Notes: generated by a model not told the origin, from the sequence alone. A stretch of 64,000 nt of DNA from Pseudomonas tritici (GCF_014268275.3 NZ_CP077084.1:5452501-5516500), one strand, 5' to 3'. Positions 18,469 through 28,600 are shown, counted from the first letter of the stretch. A program made the numbers and translations.

Positions 18469-19356
18469 ATGACAGCCTCTACTTATATCGGGCGTTTCGC
18501 CCCCACGCCCAGTGGCCATTTGCATTTCGGCTCGCTGGTCGCTGCTCTCGCCTCCTACCTTGATGCCCGCGCCAATAACGGCCGCTGGTTGATGCGTATG
18601 GAAGACCTCGACCCTCCCCGTGAAGAGCCCGGCGCCCAAGCCGCGATCCTGCACGCCCTGGAAAGCTACGGCTTTGAATGGGACGGTGAACAGGTCCGGC
18701 AAAGCGAGCGGCACGAAGCCTACGCCAAAGTGCTGAACGACATGTTCAACCACGGCCTGGCCTACGCCTGCACCTGCTCACGCAAACAACTGGAACCCTA
18801 CAACGGGATCTACCCAGGCCTGTGTCGCAATGCCGGCCACGATCAGCAGGACGCCGCCATCCGCTTGCGTGTCCCTGAGCTTGCGTACCACTTTACCGAC
18901 CGCGTTCAGGGCGAATTCCGACAGCACCTGGGACGCGATGTAGGCGATTTCGTCATCCGTCGCCGAGATGGCCTTTATGCCTATCAACTGGCTGTAGTGC
19001 TCGACGATGCATGGCAAGGTGTTACCGACATCGTGCGCGGCGCTGACCTGCTCGACTCCACGCCACGCCAACTCTACTTGCAAGAGTTGCTCGGCCTGCG
19101 CCAACCGCGCTACCTGCACGTGCCGCTGATCATCCAGCCGGACGGTAACAAGCTGGGCAAATCCTATCGTTCCCCACCGTTGACGCCCGACCAGGCCACG
19201 CCTTTGCTACTGAGAGCCCTGCGCGCCCTCGGCCAGCAACCCGGCGCCGAACTGCTGCACGCCAGCCCACGGGAACTGCTGGATTGGGGCATTTCACACT
19301 GGGATGCGACAAAGATCCCGCGCACACTCACGCTGGCCGAAGCGCAATTGAGCTGA
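18469..19356 (+). CDS. gluQRS: Glutamyl-Q tRNA(Asp) synthetase
   Basis: 295 residues. It is a truncated glutamyl-tRNA synthetase paralogue with the HIGH-like motif in TPSGHLHFGSLVAAL and the KMSKS-like GNKLGKSYRSPP, but no anticodon-binding domain. It attaches glutamate to queuosine at position 34 of tRNA-Asp. A zinc-site Cys pattern (CTCSRKQL, later YPGLC) is visible. The dksA-gluQRS order is conserved in gammaproteobacteria, but here a terminator separates them. Confidence 0.94.
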   Translation: MTASTYIGRFAPTPSGHLHFGSLVAALASYLDARANNGRWLMRMEDLDPPREEPGAQAAILHALESYGFEWDGEQVRQSERHEAYAKVLNDMFNHGLAYACTCSRKQLEPYNGIYPGLCRNAGHDQQDAAIRLRVPELAYHFTDRVQGEFRQHLGRDVGDFVIRRRDGLYAYQLAVVLDDAWQGVTDIVRGADLLDSTPRQLYLQELLGLRQPRYLHVPLIIQPDGNKLGKSYRSPPLTPDQATPLLLRALRALGQQPGAELLHASPRELLDWGISHWDATKIPRTLTLAEAQLS

Positions 19357-19418
19357 AGGCGCTTGCAGCTTGCCAAGCATCCGTTACCATCGCCGCAGTT
19401 TTTCAATCAGAGGCCAAC

Positions 19419-19595
19419 ATGTACATCTATCGATTGGTCCTGCTGCTGGTCGTCGGGATCTACCTGTTTTCTCCCGCCATCATGGATTGGTGGATCGACG
19501 CCACGGGCGCCTGGTATCGCCCTTATTTGCTGTGGCTGATTCTGATCGTCGTGACTTTCATCCTGCAGAGCCAAAAAGATGCCGATGAGCTTTAG
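19419..19595 (+). CDS. cbrX: Small two-helix membrane protein CbrX, upstream of and overlapping cbrA
   Basis: 58 residues from ATG 19419 with AGAGG five bases before it. It has two hydrophobic stretches (residues about 4-20 and 35-52) and a charged QSQKDADEL end. The 3' end overlaps the 5' end of cbrA by 17 bases, so translation of the two should be linked. From memory, P. putida has a small ORF called cbrX in the same place. The longer open frame from 19284 runs into gluQRS and is not used. The biochemical function is unknown. Confidence 0.75.
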   Translation: MYIYRLVLLLVVGIYLFSPAIMDWWIDATGAWYRPYLLWLILIVVTFILQSQKDADEL

Positions 19596-22533
19596 CCTCA
19601 CCCAGATGCTGCTGATCAGCGCCGCCTATCTGGCCGCGTTGTTCGGCGTCGCCTGGATCAGTGAGCGCGGAATGATTCCGCGGGCGATCATTCGCCATCC
19701 ATTGACCTACACCTTGTCCCTGGGCGTGTATGCCAGTGCCTGGGCGTTTTACGGCACCGTCGGCCTGGCTTATCAATACGGTTATGGCTTTCTTTCCAGC
19801 TATCTCGGGGTGTCCGGCGCGTTTCTGCTGGCGCCGGTGTTGCTGTACCCGATCCTGAAGATCACCCGCACTTATCAGTTGTCATCCCTGGCCGACCTGT
19901 TCGCCTTCCGCTTTCGCAGCACCTGGGCCGGCGCGCTGACCACCATCTTCATGTTGATCGGTGTATTGCCGTTGCTGGCCCTGCAAATCCAGGCCGTGGC
20001 CGACTCCATCAGCATCCTCACCCGCGAGCCTGTGCAACATAGAGTCGCCCTGGCGTTCTGCGCGCTGATCAGCCTGTTCACGATTTTCTTCGGCTCGCGC
20101 CATATTGCCACCCGTGAGAAACACGAAGGCCTTGTGTTTGCGATTGCCTTCGAGTCGGTGATCAAGCTGATCGCCATTGGCGGCGTAGGCCTCTATGCGC
20201 TGTACGGTGTGTTCGACGGCCCGCAACAGTTGGAGTTGTGGCTGCTGCAAAACCAGACCGCCCTCGCCGCCCTGCACACGCCCCTGCAGGAAGGCCCATG
20301 GCGCACGCTGCTGCTGGTGTTCTTCGCCTCGGCGATCGTGATGCCGCACATGTACCACATGACCTTCACCGAAAACCTCAACCCGCGCTCGCTGGTCAGC
20401 GCCAGCTGGGGTTTGCCGCTGTTCCTGCTGTTGATGAGCCTGGCAGTGCCGCTGATCCTGTGGGCGGGTCTGAAACTGGGGGCAACTACCAACCCGGAAT
20501 ACTTCACCCTCGGCATCGGCATTGCCGCCAACAGCCCGGCGTTGGCACTGTTGGCTTATGTCGGCGGTTTGTCAGCGGCCAGCGGGTTGATCATCGTCAC
20601 GACCCTGGCGCTTTCGGGCATGGCACTCAACCATTTGGTATTGCCGCTTTACCAGCCGCCGGCCGAAGGCAACATCTACCGCTGGCTGAAATGGACGCGC
20701 CGCGCGCTGATTGTTGCGATCATCATGGCAGGATACGGTTTCTACCTGCTGCTGGGCGCCGGGCAAGACCTGGCCAACCTGGGTATCGTTGCATTTGTCG
20801 CCACCTTGCAGTTCCTGCCGGGTGTGCTGTCAGTACTGTACTGGCCGACCGCCAATCGCCGTGGGTTTATCGCCGGCTTGCTGGCGGGGATCCTGGTGTG
20901 GGTCGTGACCATGCTGCTACCGCTGGTCGGCAACCTGCAGGGCTTCTACATCCCGCTGCTGAACATGATTTACGTGCTGGATGACACCAGTTGGCACATG
21001 GCGGCGATTGCGTCCTTGGCCGCCAACGTCTTGATGTTCACCCTGATCTCGCTGTTCACCAACGCCAGCCCGGAAGAAACCAGCGCCGCCGAAGCCTGTG
21101 CGGTGGATAACGTGCGTCGCCCGCAACGGCGTGAATTGCATGCGGCCTCGCCCCAAGAGTTCGCCACGCAACTGGCCAAGCCATTGGGCGCCAAGGCGGC
21201 GCAAAAAGAAGTCGAACAGGCGCTGCGCGATCTCTACCTGCCGTTCGACGAACGCCGCCCCTACGCGCTGCGTCGTTTACGTGATCGTATCGAAGCCAAC
21301 CTGTCGGGGCTGATGGGGCCGAGCGTGGCTCAGGACATGGTGGAAACCTTCCTGCCCTATAAGGCTGGCGGCGAAAACTATGTCACCGAAGACATCCATT
21401 TCATCGAGAGCCGACTGGAGGATTACCACTCCCGCCTCACCGGTCTCGCCGCCGAACTCGACGCCCTGCGCCGCTACCACCGCCAGACCCTGCAGGAACT
21501 GCCGATGGGCGTGTGTTCCCTGGCCAAGGATCAAGAGATCCTGATGTGGAACAAGGCCATGGAAGAGCTCACGGGCATCCCTGCACAACGCGTCGTCGGT
21601 TCACGCCTCAATACCCTGGGCGAGCCCTGGAAAGAACTGCTGCAAGGCTTCATCAATCTGCCCGACGAACACTTGCACAAGCAGCACTTGGCCCTCGACG
21701 GCCAGACACGCTGGCTCAACCTGCACAAGGCCGCCATCGACGAACCCCTCGCCCCCGGTAACAGCGGCCTGGTGTTGCTGGTGGAAGACCTGACCGAAAC
21801 CCAGATGCTCGAAGACAAGCTGGTGCACTCCGAGCGCCTGGCCAGTATTGGTCGACTGGCAGCGGGGGTGGCCCATGAAATCGGTAATCCGATCACCGGT
21901 ATCGCGTGCCTGGCGCAGAACCTGCGGGAAGAGCGCGAAGAAGACGGCGAAATTACCGAGATCAGCGGGCAAATCCTCGAACAGACCAAGCGCGTCTCGC
22001 GGATCGTGCAGTCGCTGATGAGCTTCGCCCACGCGGGCGGCCATCAGAACCAGGACGAAGCCGTGTGCCTGGCCGAGGTGGCGCAGGATGCCATAGGCTT
22101 GCTCGCCTTGAACCGGCGTAATTTCGAAGTACAGTTTTTCAACTTGTGCGACCCGGACCACTGGGTAGACGGCGACTCACAACGCCTGGCCCAAGTGCTG
22201 ATCAACCTGCTGTCCAACGCCCGCGATGCGACCCCAGCCGGCAGCGCGGTACGCGTCAAGACCGAGGCTTTCGAACATACGGTCGATCTGATCGTCGAAG
22301 ATGAAGGTAGCGGTATTCCACAGAACATCATGGACCGATTGTTCGAACCCTTCTTCACCACCAAGGACCCAGGTGAAGGTACCGGTCTGGGCCTTGCACT
22401 GGTCTATTCCATCGTTGAAGAGCATTATGGACAAATCACCATCGACAGCCCGGCTGACACAGAAAGCCAACGCGGCACCCGTATTCGGGTGACCTTGCCG
22501 CGTCATGTCGAAGCGACGTCCGCTGTGAACTGA
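19579..22533 (+). CDS. cbrA: Sensor histidine kinase CbrA with SLC5 transporter-like sensor domain
   Basis: 984 residues. The N-terminal 500 residues form about 13 membrane helices of the sodium:solute symporter (SLC5) type. A STAC-like linker, a PAS domain (about 630-740, [24 protein letters not shown]), HisKA with the phospho-His in [11 protein letters not shown] (H766) and an HATPase domain (N and G boxes, [17 protein letters not shown]) follow. It drives CbrB and so controls carbon/nitrogen use and CrcZ. ATG 19585 (MSFSLTQ) is an equally possible start; neither has a strong ribosome site, consistent with coupling to cbrX. It ends 22 bases before cbrB. Confidence 0.96.
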   Translation: MPMSFSLTQMLLISAAYLAALFGVAWISERGMIPRAIIRHPLTYTLSLGVYASAWAFYGTVGLAYQYGYGFLSSYLGVSGAFLLAPVLLYPILKITRTYQLSSLADLFAFRFRSTWAGALTTIFMLIGVLPLLALQIQAVADSISILTREPVQHRVALAFCALISLFTIFFGSRHIATREKHEGLVFAIAFESVIKLIAIGGVGLYALYGVFDGPQQLELWLLQNQTALAALHTPLQEGPWRTLLLVFFASAIVMPHMYHMTFTENLNPRSLVSASWGLPLFLLLMSLAVPLILWAGLKLGATTNPEYFTLGIGIAANSPALALLAYVGGLSAASGLIIVTTLALSGMALNHLVLPLYQPPAEGNIYRWLKWTRRALIVAIIMAGYGFYLLLGAGQDLANLGIVAFVATLQFLPGVLSVLYWPTANRRGFIAGLLAGILVWVVTMLLPLVGNLQGFYIPLLNMIYVLDDTSWHMAAIASLAANVLMFTLISLFTNASPEETSAAEACAVDNVRRPQRRELHAASPQEFATQLAKPLGAKAAQKEVEQALRDLYLPFDERRPYALRRLRDRIEANLSGLMGPSVAQDMVETFLPYKAGGENYVTEDIHFIESRLEDYHSRLTGLAAELDALRRYHRQTLQELPMGVCSLAKDQEILMWNKAMEELTGIPAQRVVGSRLNTLGEPWKELLQGFINLPDEHLHKQHLALDGQTRWLNLHKAAIDEPLAPGNSGLVLLVEDLTETQMLEDKLVHSERLASIGRLAAGVAHEIGNPITGIACLAQNLREEREEDGEITEISGQILEQTKRVSRIVQSLMSFAHAGGHQNQDEAVCLAEVAQDAIGLLALNRRNFEVQFFNLCDPDHWVDGDSQRLAQVLINLLSNARDATPAGSAVRVKTEAFEHTVDLIVEDEGSGIPQNIMDRLFEPFFTTKDPGEGTGLGLALVYSIVEEHYGQITIDSPADTESQRGTRIRVTLPRHVEATSAVN

Positions 22534-22555
22534 GACCGTCGAGAGAATTGAATCA

Positions 22556-23986
22556 ATGCCGCACATTTTGATCGTCGAAGACGAAACCATTATCCGCTCT
22601 GCCTTGCGTCGCCTGCTTGAACGAAATCAGTACCAGGTCAGCGAAGCCGGCTCGGTGCAGGAAGCCCAGGAGCGATTCAGCATTCCCACGTTCGACCTGA
22701 TTGTCAGTGACCTGCGCCTGCCTGGCGCACCTGGCACCGAGTTGATCAAGCTCGGCCAAGGCACCCCGGTGCTGATCATGACCAGCTACGCCAGCCTGCG
22801 TTCGGCGGTGGACTCCATGAAGATGGGCGCGGTGGACTACATCGCCAAGCCGTTCGACCATGACGAAATGCTTCAGGCGGTGGCGCGTATCTTGCGCGAC
22901 CGTCAGTCGGTCAGCAGCGCGCCTGCCGAACAGCGTCCCGCCGGCAAAGCTGCCGACAAGCCAGGGGTTGATAACAGCAATGGCGAAATCGGCATCATCG
23001 GTTCGTGCCCGCCCATGCAGGATCTGTACAGCAAGATCCGCAAAGTCGCGCCGACTGACTCCAATGTATTGATCCAAGGCGAATCAGGCACCGGTAAAGA
23101 ACTGGTGGCCCGCGCCCTGCACAATCTGTCCAAGCGTGCCAAGGCGCCGATGATTTCGGTGAACTGCGCGGCGATCCCCGAATCCCTGATCGAGTCCGAA
23201 CTGTTCGGTCACGAGAAAGGCGCGTTCACCGGCGCCAGCGCCGGGCGTGCGGGCCTGGTGGAAGCGGCGGACGGTGGCACCTTGTTCCTCGATGAAATCG
23301 GCGAACTGCCATTGGAAGCCCAGGCGCGTTTGCTGCGCGTGCTACAGGAAGGTGAGATTCGCCGTGTTGGTTCGGTGCAATCGCAAAAGGTCGACGTGCG
23401 CCTGATTGCGGCCACCCACCGTGACCTGAAAAGCCTGGCCAAGATCGGCCAGTTCCGTGAAGACCTGTATTACCGCCTGCACGTGATCGCCCTCAAGCTG
23501 CCGGCCCTGCGTGAACGCGGCGCCGACGTCAACGAGATCGCCAGCGCGTTCCTGCTGCGCCAGAGCGCACGCATCAACCGTACCGACCTGAAGTTTGCGC
23601 CGGATGCCGAGCAGGCGATTCGGCATTACTCGTGGCCGGGTAACGTGCGGGAACTGGAAAATGCGGTCGAGCGCGCGGTTATTCTGTCGGAAAGCCCGGA
23701 AATTTCCGCTGAGCTGCTGGGCATCGATATCGAGCTGAGCGACTTGGAAGACGACGATTTCATCGGCCTGGCCCCGCAACAGGGCGGCGGTAGCAATACC
23801 AGCCATGAGCCGACGGAAGATTTGTCACTGGAAGATTACTTCCAGCATTTTGTCCTCGAGCATCAGGACCATATGACCGAGACCGAGCTGGCACGCAAAC
23901 TGGGCGTGAGCCGCAAGTGCCTGTGGGAACGCCGCCAGCGCCTGGGCATTCCACGGCGCAAGACCGGTGTGGCCAGCGAGAGTTGA
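22556..23986 (+). CDS. cbrB: Sigma-54-dependent response regulator CbrB
   Basis: 476 residues of NtrC type: a receiver domain with phospho-Asp in IVSDLRLPG (D52), an AAA+ domain with Walker A GESGTGKE (about 175) and the sigma-54 contact loop GAFTGA (about 222), and a C-terminal Fis-type helix-turn-helix ([20 protein letters not shown]). It is the partner of CbrA and activates crcZ, which lies directly downstream with a recognisable site. It is followed by a strong terminator. Confidence 0.96.
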   Translation: MPHILIVEDETIIRSALRRLLERNQYQVSEAGSVQEAQERFSIPTFDLIVSDLRLPGAPGTELIKLGQGTPVLIMTSYASLRSAVDSMKMGAVDYIAKPFDHDEMLQAVARILRDRQSVSSAPAEQRPAGKAADKPGVDNSNGEIGIIGSCPPMQDLYSKIRKVAPTDSNVLIQGESGTGKELVARALHNLSKRAKAPMISVNCAAIPESLIESELFGHEKGAFTGASAGRAGLVEAADGGTLFLDEIGELPLEAQARLLRVLQEGEIRRVGSVQSQKVDVRLIAATHRDLKSLAKIGQFREDLYYRLHVIALKLPALRERGADVNEIASAFLLRQSARINRTDLKFAPDAEQAIRHYSWPGNVRELENAVERAVILSESPEISAELLGIDIELSDLEDDDFIGLAPQQGGGSNTSHEPTEDLSLEDYFQHFVLEHQDHMTETELARKLGVSRKCLWERRQRLGIPRRKTGVASES

Positions 23987-24001
23987 GGGTGCGCCCCCAC
24001 A

Positions 24002-24053
24002 GGTAACACCCTCAGATGTGAAAAAACTGTTACCGCGGATATTTCCCGTAACA
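24002..24053 (+). promoter_or_regulatory. CbrB upstream activation site for crcZ
   Basis: TGTTAC-N14-GTAACA (24028-24053) is a perfect inverted repeat of the form known for CbrB binding at crcZ. A further GGTAACA (24002-24008) and GGTAACG (24069-24075) lie either side, giving up to four half-sites. The centre is about 112 bp upstream of the sigma-54 promoter, a normal enhancer distance. The right arm overlaps the start of the cbrB terminator stem. Confidence 0.85.
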
Positions 24054-24092
24054 AAAGCCGGGGCTTACGGTAACGAAGCCCCGGCTTTTTTT
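24053..24092 (+). terminator. Intrinsic terminator after cbrB
   Basis: A 14-bp perfect stem (AAAAGCCGGGGCTT / AAGCCCCGGCTTTT) with a nine-base loop and a T-run to 24092. It separates cbrB transcription from crcZ. Confidence 0.92.
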
Positions 24093-24151
24093 GGTCCGTC
24101 AAAAGCCCGAAACCACCTCAACCCCCCGGTTTTGCTAGGCGGCGCAAAAGT

Positions 24152-24167
24152 TGGCACGCACCCTGCT
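24152..24167 (+). promoter_or_regulatory. Sigma-54 promoter of crcZ
   Basis: TGGCACGCACCCTGCT matches the -24/-12 consensus: GG at 24153-24154 and GC at 24165-24166 with ten bases between. The predicted start of transcription is near 24178. Confidence 0.92.
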
Positions 24168-24177
24168 ATATGCTTAG

Positions 24178-24546
24178 TACAAAAACAATAACAAGCTTAG
24201 TACAAGACAATAAAAATAAGACGAATCGACTCACGCATAACAAAAACAACACGGCGGAGGCGCAGCTAACTGATTCTTTTGGAGAGGCGTTGCATTTGGG
24301 GCTTGCCCCGCAACCAGGCCGAGAACAACAAAAACTGCCCTAAGGCAGAGCCTGAACTGGTTGGATCGTAGATCAGCAACACAGCGACCAAAGCAATCCG
24401 TTTGCTCTTGACTCCCGATTGGGAGTGTCATGAAGGTGAAGCTTCATGGCGAGGGCGATCAACAAAAACAAGAAGCCCGCAACCAATAATAAAAATAGAG
24501 CACGCAACTACTTCTGGGGGAGCTTCGGCTCCCCTTGTAGTTTCTG
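24178..24546 (+). ncRNA. crcZ: CrcZ, Hfq/Crc-sequestering small RNA
   Basis: The position between cbrB and pcnB, the sigma-54 promoter and the length of about 368 nt all fit CrcZ. Six A-rich CA motifs of the AAnAAnAA type are visible: 24181-24195, 24207-24220, 24239-24251, 24323-24335, 24461-24474 and 24485-24498. These bind Hfq with Crc and so lift translational repression of catabolic genes when poor carbon sources activate CbrAB. The RNA ends in the hairpin GGGGAGC-TTCG-GCTCCCC (24517-24534), extended by AACTAC/GTAGTT. Both ends are predictions. Confidence 0.93.
24511..24546 (+). terminator. CrcZ end hairpin
   Basis: GGGGAGC-TTCG-GCTCCCC with a UUCG tetraloop; the outer AACTAC/GTAGTT arms can also pair. 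The T-run is poor (TTGTAGTTTCT), so this may be a processing or stabilising stem as well as a terminator. Confidence 0.7.
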
Positions 24547-24624
24547 CGAATTGGCCTTCCAGCAACCTCTTGAAGCTTTTGGCTTGGGGCTTGCAGCTTG
24601 TTCCTACACCATCCCCTGACTAAA

Positions 24625-24633
24625 TGCTAGAAT
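24625..24633 (+). promoter_or_regulatory. Extended -10 promoter for pcnB
   Basis: TGCTAGAAT is an extended -10 (TGn plus TAGAAT). No good -35 is present 17 bases upstream, as is usual with the extended form. The start of transcription would be near 24640, about 55 bases before pcnB. Confidence 0.5.
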
Positions 24634-24694
24634 CCCGGCCCATCATGCGGTCATTCTTCGTTATGGCCGAACATTCCTTCAAACAGTGCATCCC

Positions 24695-26098
24695 ATGCTG
24701 AAGAAGTTGTTCCAGTCATTCCGTTCTCCCTTGCGTCGTACGCAACACATTCGCAGCACGCCTGAAGTGCTTAACAGCAATCAGCATTCATTGCAGCGCG
24801 CTCAATTCAGCCGTTATGCAGTGAACATCGTCGAACGTTTGCAGAACGCCGGCTACCAGGCTTATCTGGTGGGTGGCTGCGTACGTGACATGCTGCTCAA
24901 TATCACGCCGAAAGACTTCGACGTCGCCACCAGCGCCACGCCTGAGCAAGTGCGTGCCGAATTCCGCAACGCGCGGATCATCGGCCGGCGCTTCAAGCTG
25001 GTGCATATCCACTTCGGTCGCGAAATCATCGAAGTGGCGACGTTCCGTGCAGGCCACCCGCAAAACGATGAAGAGGAAGACACCAATCAATCTTCCCGCA
25101 ACGAAAGCGGGCGCATCTTGCGCGACAACGTCTATGGCACCCTGGAAGAAGACGCGCAGCGCCGCGACTTCACCATCAACGCCTTGTATTACGACCCGGT
25201 CAGCGAGCGCATCCTCGATTACGCCAATGGCGTACACGATATTCGCAATAACCTGATCCGCCTGATCGGCGACCCGGTGCAACGCTACCAGGAAGACCCG
25301 GTGCGCATGCTGCGGGCCGTGCGTTTCGCCGCCAAGCTGAACTTCGGCATCGAGAAACACACCGCCGCGCCGATTCGCGAACTGGCACCGATGCTGCGGG
25401 AGATTCCCTCGGCACGCCTGTTCGAGGAAGTGCTCAAGCTGTTCCTCTCGGGCTACGCCGCCGACACCTTTGAAATGCTGGTGGACCTGCAGTTGTTCGA
25501 CCCATTGTTCCCGGCCAGCGCCGAGGCTTTGGAACACAACCCGACGTACACCCACACGTTGATCAGCGAAGCGCTGATCAACACCGACCTGCGTATCAAA
25601 CAGAACAAGCCGGTCACACCGGCGTTCCTGTTTGCCGCCTTGCTGTGGCCAGCCCTGCCAAAACGCGTACTGCGCCTGCAGGACCGTGGCATGCCGCCGA
25701 TTCCAGCCATACAGGAAGCCGCGCATGAGTTGATCGTCGAGCAGTGCCAACGCATCGCCATCCCCAAACGCTTCACCCTGCCGATCCGCGAGATCTGGGA
25801 CATGCAGGAGCGCCTGCCACGTCGCAGCGGCAAACGCGCCGATCTGTTGCTGGATAACCCGCGCTTCCGCGCCGGCTACGACTTCCTGCTGCTGCGCGAA
25901 AGCGCCGGCGAGCAGACCGACGGCCTGGGCGAATGGTGGACCGACTACCAGGACGCCAATGACAGCGAGCGCCGCGACATGATTCGTGACCTCGGCAGCA
26001 AAGGCGATGGCGAAGGCGCTGGCCCTAAGAAGCGTCGCCGCAGCAGTACCAAACGCAAGCGCAGTTCGGCTGACGCCTCGGGCGCTGCGGGCGAATAA
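24695..26098 (+). CDS. pcnB: Poly(A) polymerase I
   Basis: 467 residues from ATG 24695 (MLKKLFQSFRSPLRR); GTG 24686 in the same frame is an alternative and neither has a good ribosome site. The nucleotidyltransferase core shows LVGGCVRDMLLN and the catalytic DFDVATSATPEQV (D-x-D), then RRDFTINALYYD and the RNA-binding EDPVRMLRAVRFAAKL. The basic C-terminus (KKRRRSSTKRKR) suits RNA binding. It adds 3' A-tails that promote RNA decay. It is two bases before folK, so the two are an operon. Confidence 0.95.
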   Translation: MLKKLFQSFRSPLRRTQHIRSTPEVLNSNQHSLQRAQFSRYAVNIVERLQNAGYQAYLVGGCVRDMLLNITPKDFDVATSATPEQVRAEFRNARIIGRRFKLVHIHFGREIIEVATFRAGHPQNDEEEDTNQSSRNESGRILRDNVYGTLEEDAQRRDFTINALYYDPVSERILDYANGVHDIRNNLIRLIGDPVQRYQEDPVRMLRAVRFAAKLNFGIEKHTAAPIRELAPMLREIPSARLFEEVLKLFLSGYAADTFEMLVDLQLFDPLFPASAEALEHNPTYTHTLISEALINTDLRIKQNKPVTPAFLFAALLWPALPKRVLRLQDRGMPPIPAIQEAAHELIVEQCQRIAIPKRFTLPIREIWDMQERLPRRSGKRADLLLDNPRFRAGYDFLLLRESAGEQTDGLGEWWTDYQDANDSERRDMIRDLGSKGDGEGAGPKKRRRSSTKRKRSSADASGAAGE

Positions 26099-26100
26099 AC

Positions 26101-26586
26101 GTGGAACGTATCTACATCGGCATGGGCAGCAATCTGGCTGCCCCGGATCAGCAATTGCGCAGCGCTATCGAAGCGCTGGCACAATTGCCAGGCACCACCG
26201 TTGCTGGCGTCTCCGCCTTTTATCAAAGTGACTCCCTGCTCCCAGGCCAACCGCGCTACACCAATGCCGTTGCTGCCTTGGACAGCAGCCTTGCGCCCCT
26301 CGAACTGCTGGATGCGCTGCAAGCCATCGAGAACGATCAAGGCCGCGAACGCCGTGAGCGTTGGGGCCCGCGCACGCTCGACCTGGACATCCTGCTGTTT
26401 GGCGATCGCCTGATCGACGAGCCGCGCCTCAAGGTGCCGCACTATCAAATGCACCTGCGGGCGTTTGTGCTGTATCCACTGGCCGAACTCGCGCCCGCCG
26501 AATTGCAGTTACCCAACGGCCAGACGCTCAGCGACTTGCTGGCAGCCTGCCCGTTTGTCGGCCTGGAACGCCTGCCCCAAGACTGA
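26101..26586 (+). CDS. folK: 6-hydroxymethyl-7,8-dihydropterin pyrophosphokinase
   Basis: 161 residues from GTG 26101. The HPPK signature RWGPRTLDLDILLFGD is present with the catalytic Asp pair, and the N-terminus has YIGMGSNLAAP for pterin binding. It transfers pyrophosphate from ATP in folate synthesis and feeds FolP, whose gene is at 50.4-51.2 kb in this window. It follows pcnB with a 2-base gap. Confidence 0.95.
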   Translation: MERIYIGMGSNLAAPDQQLRSAIEALAQLPGTTVAGVSAFYQSDSLLPGQPRYTNAVAALDSSLAPLELLDALQAIENDQGRERRERWGPRTLDLDILLFGDRLIDEPRLKVPHYQMHLRAFVLYPLAELAPAELQLPNGQTLSDLLAACPFVGLERLPQD

Positions 26587-26593
26587 CGCGGTC

Positions 26594-26684
26594 AATGTGG
26601 GAGCTGGCTTGCCTGCGATAGCATCACCTCGGTTTCACTGAAAGAACGAGGCGTCTGCATCGCAGGCAAGCCAGCTCCCACATT
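26594..26684. repeat. REP doublet (REPIN-like), CTGGCTTGCCTGCGAT type
   Basis: Two perfect 26-base arms face each other: 26594-26619 (AATGTGGGAGCTGGCTTGCC continuing to GAT) and 26659-26684. A 39-base centre separates them. This is the typical pair of inverted REP sequences found outside genes in P. fluorescens-group genomes. It may also form a stable hairpin at the 3' end of folK mRNA. Confidence 0.9.
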
Positions 26685-26733
26685 TTGATCTCATGTAGCT
26701 TGAAAACGTCTCTCCACTTGCTGAATCGCGTCA

Positions 26734-26773
26734 GTAACAGCGGTAACACAGCCATCGTAACAATGCGGTAACA
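26734..26773 (+). promoter_or_regulatory. Four direct GTAACA repeats upstream of panB
   Basis: GTAACA occurs at 26734, 26743, 26757 and 26768, three of them as CGGTAACA or CGTAACA. They end eight bases before TTGACT (26781-26786), a possible -35, with a weak ACTATA or TATAGG -10 further on. The region 26864-26884 also holds a GCACTG-N9-CAGTGC hairpin. The half-site resembles that of CbrB but the repeats are direct, not inverted. Confidence 0.4.
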
Positions 26774-26951
26774 CATCCAATTGACTTCCCGTGCCCTCCT
26801 CACGACTATAGGCGTCCCGCTGCCGCCAACCCGGCGCTAAAGGGCGCAATCCAGGCCTTATAAGCACTGCTCTCAAGACAGTGCGCCTGAATAAACGAAG
26901 ACTCACGCGCGTTACTCGCTGTTTCCAAGCGCCTGAACGAGGACCCTTTTC

Positions 26952-27752
26952 ATGCCAGACATTACCCTGACCACCTTGCAGAGCCTCAAGCTCAAGGGTG
27001 AAAAAATCACCATGCTGACCTGCTATGACGCCACATTCGCCCACGCCAGCTGCCAGGCCGGGGTTGAAGTGTTGCTGGTGGGCGACTCCCTGGGCATGGT
27101 TCTTCAAGGGAATGACAGCACCCTACCCGTCACCACCGATGAATTGGCGTACCACACGGCCAGCGTCAAGCGCGGCAACGACGGCGCGTTTATCATCGCC
27201 GACCTGCCGTTCATGGGTTACGCGACGCTCGAACAGACTTTCCAGAATGCCGGCAAGTTGATGCAAGCCGGTGCGCACATGATCAAAGTTGAAGGTGCGG
27301 TGTGGCTTGCCGAATCGATCCGCCTACTGGCAGAGCGTGGTGTGCCGGTGTGCGCACACATGGGCCTGACCCCACAGTCGGTGAACCTCCTCGGCGGCTA
27401 CAAGGTACAGGGCCGCAATGAGGCGCAGGCACGGCAGATGCGTGCCGATGCAATCGCCCTGGAACAAGCAGGCGCGGCAATGATCCTGCTCGAGTGCGTG
27501 CCGAGCGAACTGGCCGCCGAAATCACCCAGGCCGTCAAAGTGCCAGTCATCGGTATCGGCGCGGGTTCCGCAACCGATGGCCAGGTGCTGGTGTTACACG
27601 ACATGCTCGGCCTGTCGATCACCGGCCGCGTGCCGAAATTCGTTAAGAATTTCATGATTGGCCAGGCCAGTATCCACGACGCGTTGAGCGCCTATGTTGC
27701 TGAAGTCAAAGGCGTGACGTTCCCTGGCGCCGAACACGGATTCTCTGCATGA
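26952..27752 (+). CDS. panB: 3-methyl-2-oxobutanoate hydroxymethyltransferase
   Basis: 266 residues. The enzyme adds a hydroxymethyl group from methylene-THF to ketoisovalerate, the first step of pantoate synthesis. Metal-binding and active-site segments are visible: LVGDSLGMV (Asp), DLPFMGYAT (Asp), and VKVEGA-like [10 protein letters not shown] (Glu), with [10 protein letters not shown]. An AGGA ribosome site lies upstream. It overlaps panC by four bases (ATGA). Confidence 0.96.
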   Translation: MPDITLTTLQSLKLKGEKITMLTCYDATFAHASCQAGVEVLLVGDSLGMVLQGNDSTLPVTTDELAYHTASVKRGNDGAFIIADLPFMGYATLEQTFQNAGKLMQAGAHMIKVEGAVWLAESIRLLAERGVPVCAHMGLTPQSVNLLGGYKVQGRNEAQARQMRADAIALEQAGAAMILLECVPSELAAEITQAVKVPVIGIGAGSATDGQVLVLHDMLGLSITGRVPKFVKNFMIGQASIHDALSAYVAEVKGVTFPGAEHGFSA

Positions 27753-28600
27753 ACACCGTAAAAACCGTACGCGAATTGCGTGCTGCCGTGACTCACGCAC
27801 GCAGCGCCGGCAAGCGCATAGGCTTCGTGCCGACCATGGGCAACTTGCACAGCGGTCACGCCACCCTGGTGACCAAGGCAGCCCAGCAGGCGGACTTCGT
27901 GGTCGCCAGCATCTTCGTCAACCCGCTGCAATTCGGCGCCGGTGAAGACCTGGACAAATACCCGCGCACCTTGGCTGCCGACCAGGAAAAGCTGCTGCAA
28001 GCCGGTTGCAATCTATTGTTCGCACCTACTGTCGAAGAAATGTACCCCGGCGGCATGACCGGCCAAACTCGCGTCAGCGTGCCGCAACTGTCCGAAGGCC
28101 TGTGCGGCGCCAGCCGCCCGGGGCATTTCGAAGGTGTAGCGACGGTGGTCAGCAAACTGTTCAACATGGTCCAGCCGGATATGGCCGTATTTGGCCAGAA
28201 GGATTACCAGCAACTGGCCGTAATCCGCGCCATGGTCCATGACCTGAACATGCCGATCCAGATCATCGGCGAACCCACCGTGCGCGCCGACGACGGCCTT
28301 GCGCTGTCGTCACGCAATGGCTACCTCACCGACGAGCAACGCGCTATTGCGCCGGTGCTGTATCGCTGCCTCAGCCAGATCGCTGCTGCGATCAAAGCCG
28401 GTGACCACGACTTCGCGACGTTGCGCGCCGAACAGGTCCAGCACATCGAAACCGCCGGGTTGCGCCTGGACTACCTCGAAGTACGCCAAGGTGTGCATCT
28501 GCGCCCGGCCACTGCCGAGGATCGGGATATCGTCATTCTGGTGGCCGCCTACCTGGGCGCCACTCGCCTCATCGACAACCTGCATCTGACCCTCGACTGA
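27749..28600 (+). CDS. panC: Pantothenate synthetase (pantoate--beta-alanine ligase)
   Basis: 283 residues with the ATP-binding [16 protein letters not shown] (HIGH-like SGH), [13 protein letters not shown] and [10 protein letters not shown] (KMSKS-like) motifs. It joins pantoate and beta-alanine. In P. aeruginosa panD (aspartate decarboxylase, the source of beta-alanine) lies after panC. Here only 225 bases separate panC from pgi and contain no panD frame or remnant that I can see. Confidence 0.96.
   Translation: MNTVKTVRELRAAVTHARSAGKRIGFVPTMGNLHSGHATLVTKAAQQADFVVASIFVNPLQFGAGEDLDKYPRTLAADQEKLLQAGCNLLFAPTVEEMYPGGMTGQTRVSVPQLSEGLCGASRPGHFEGVATVVSKLFNMVQPDMAVFGQKDYQQLAVIRAMVHDLNMPIQIIGEPTVRADDGLALSSRNGYLTDEQRAIAPVLYRCLSQIAAAIKAGDHDFATLRAEQVQHIETAGLRLDYLEVRQGVHLRPATAEDRDIVILVAAYLGATRLIDNLHLTLD

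Noticed and set aside
24178..24546. Possible small ORFs inside the cbrB-pcnB gap
   Set aside because: The stretch is explained by CrcZ; short frames there lack ribosome sites and run through the A-rich motifs.
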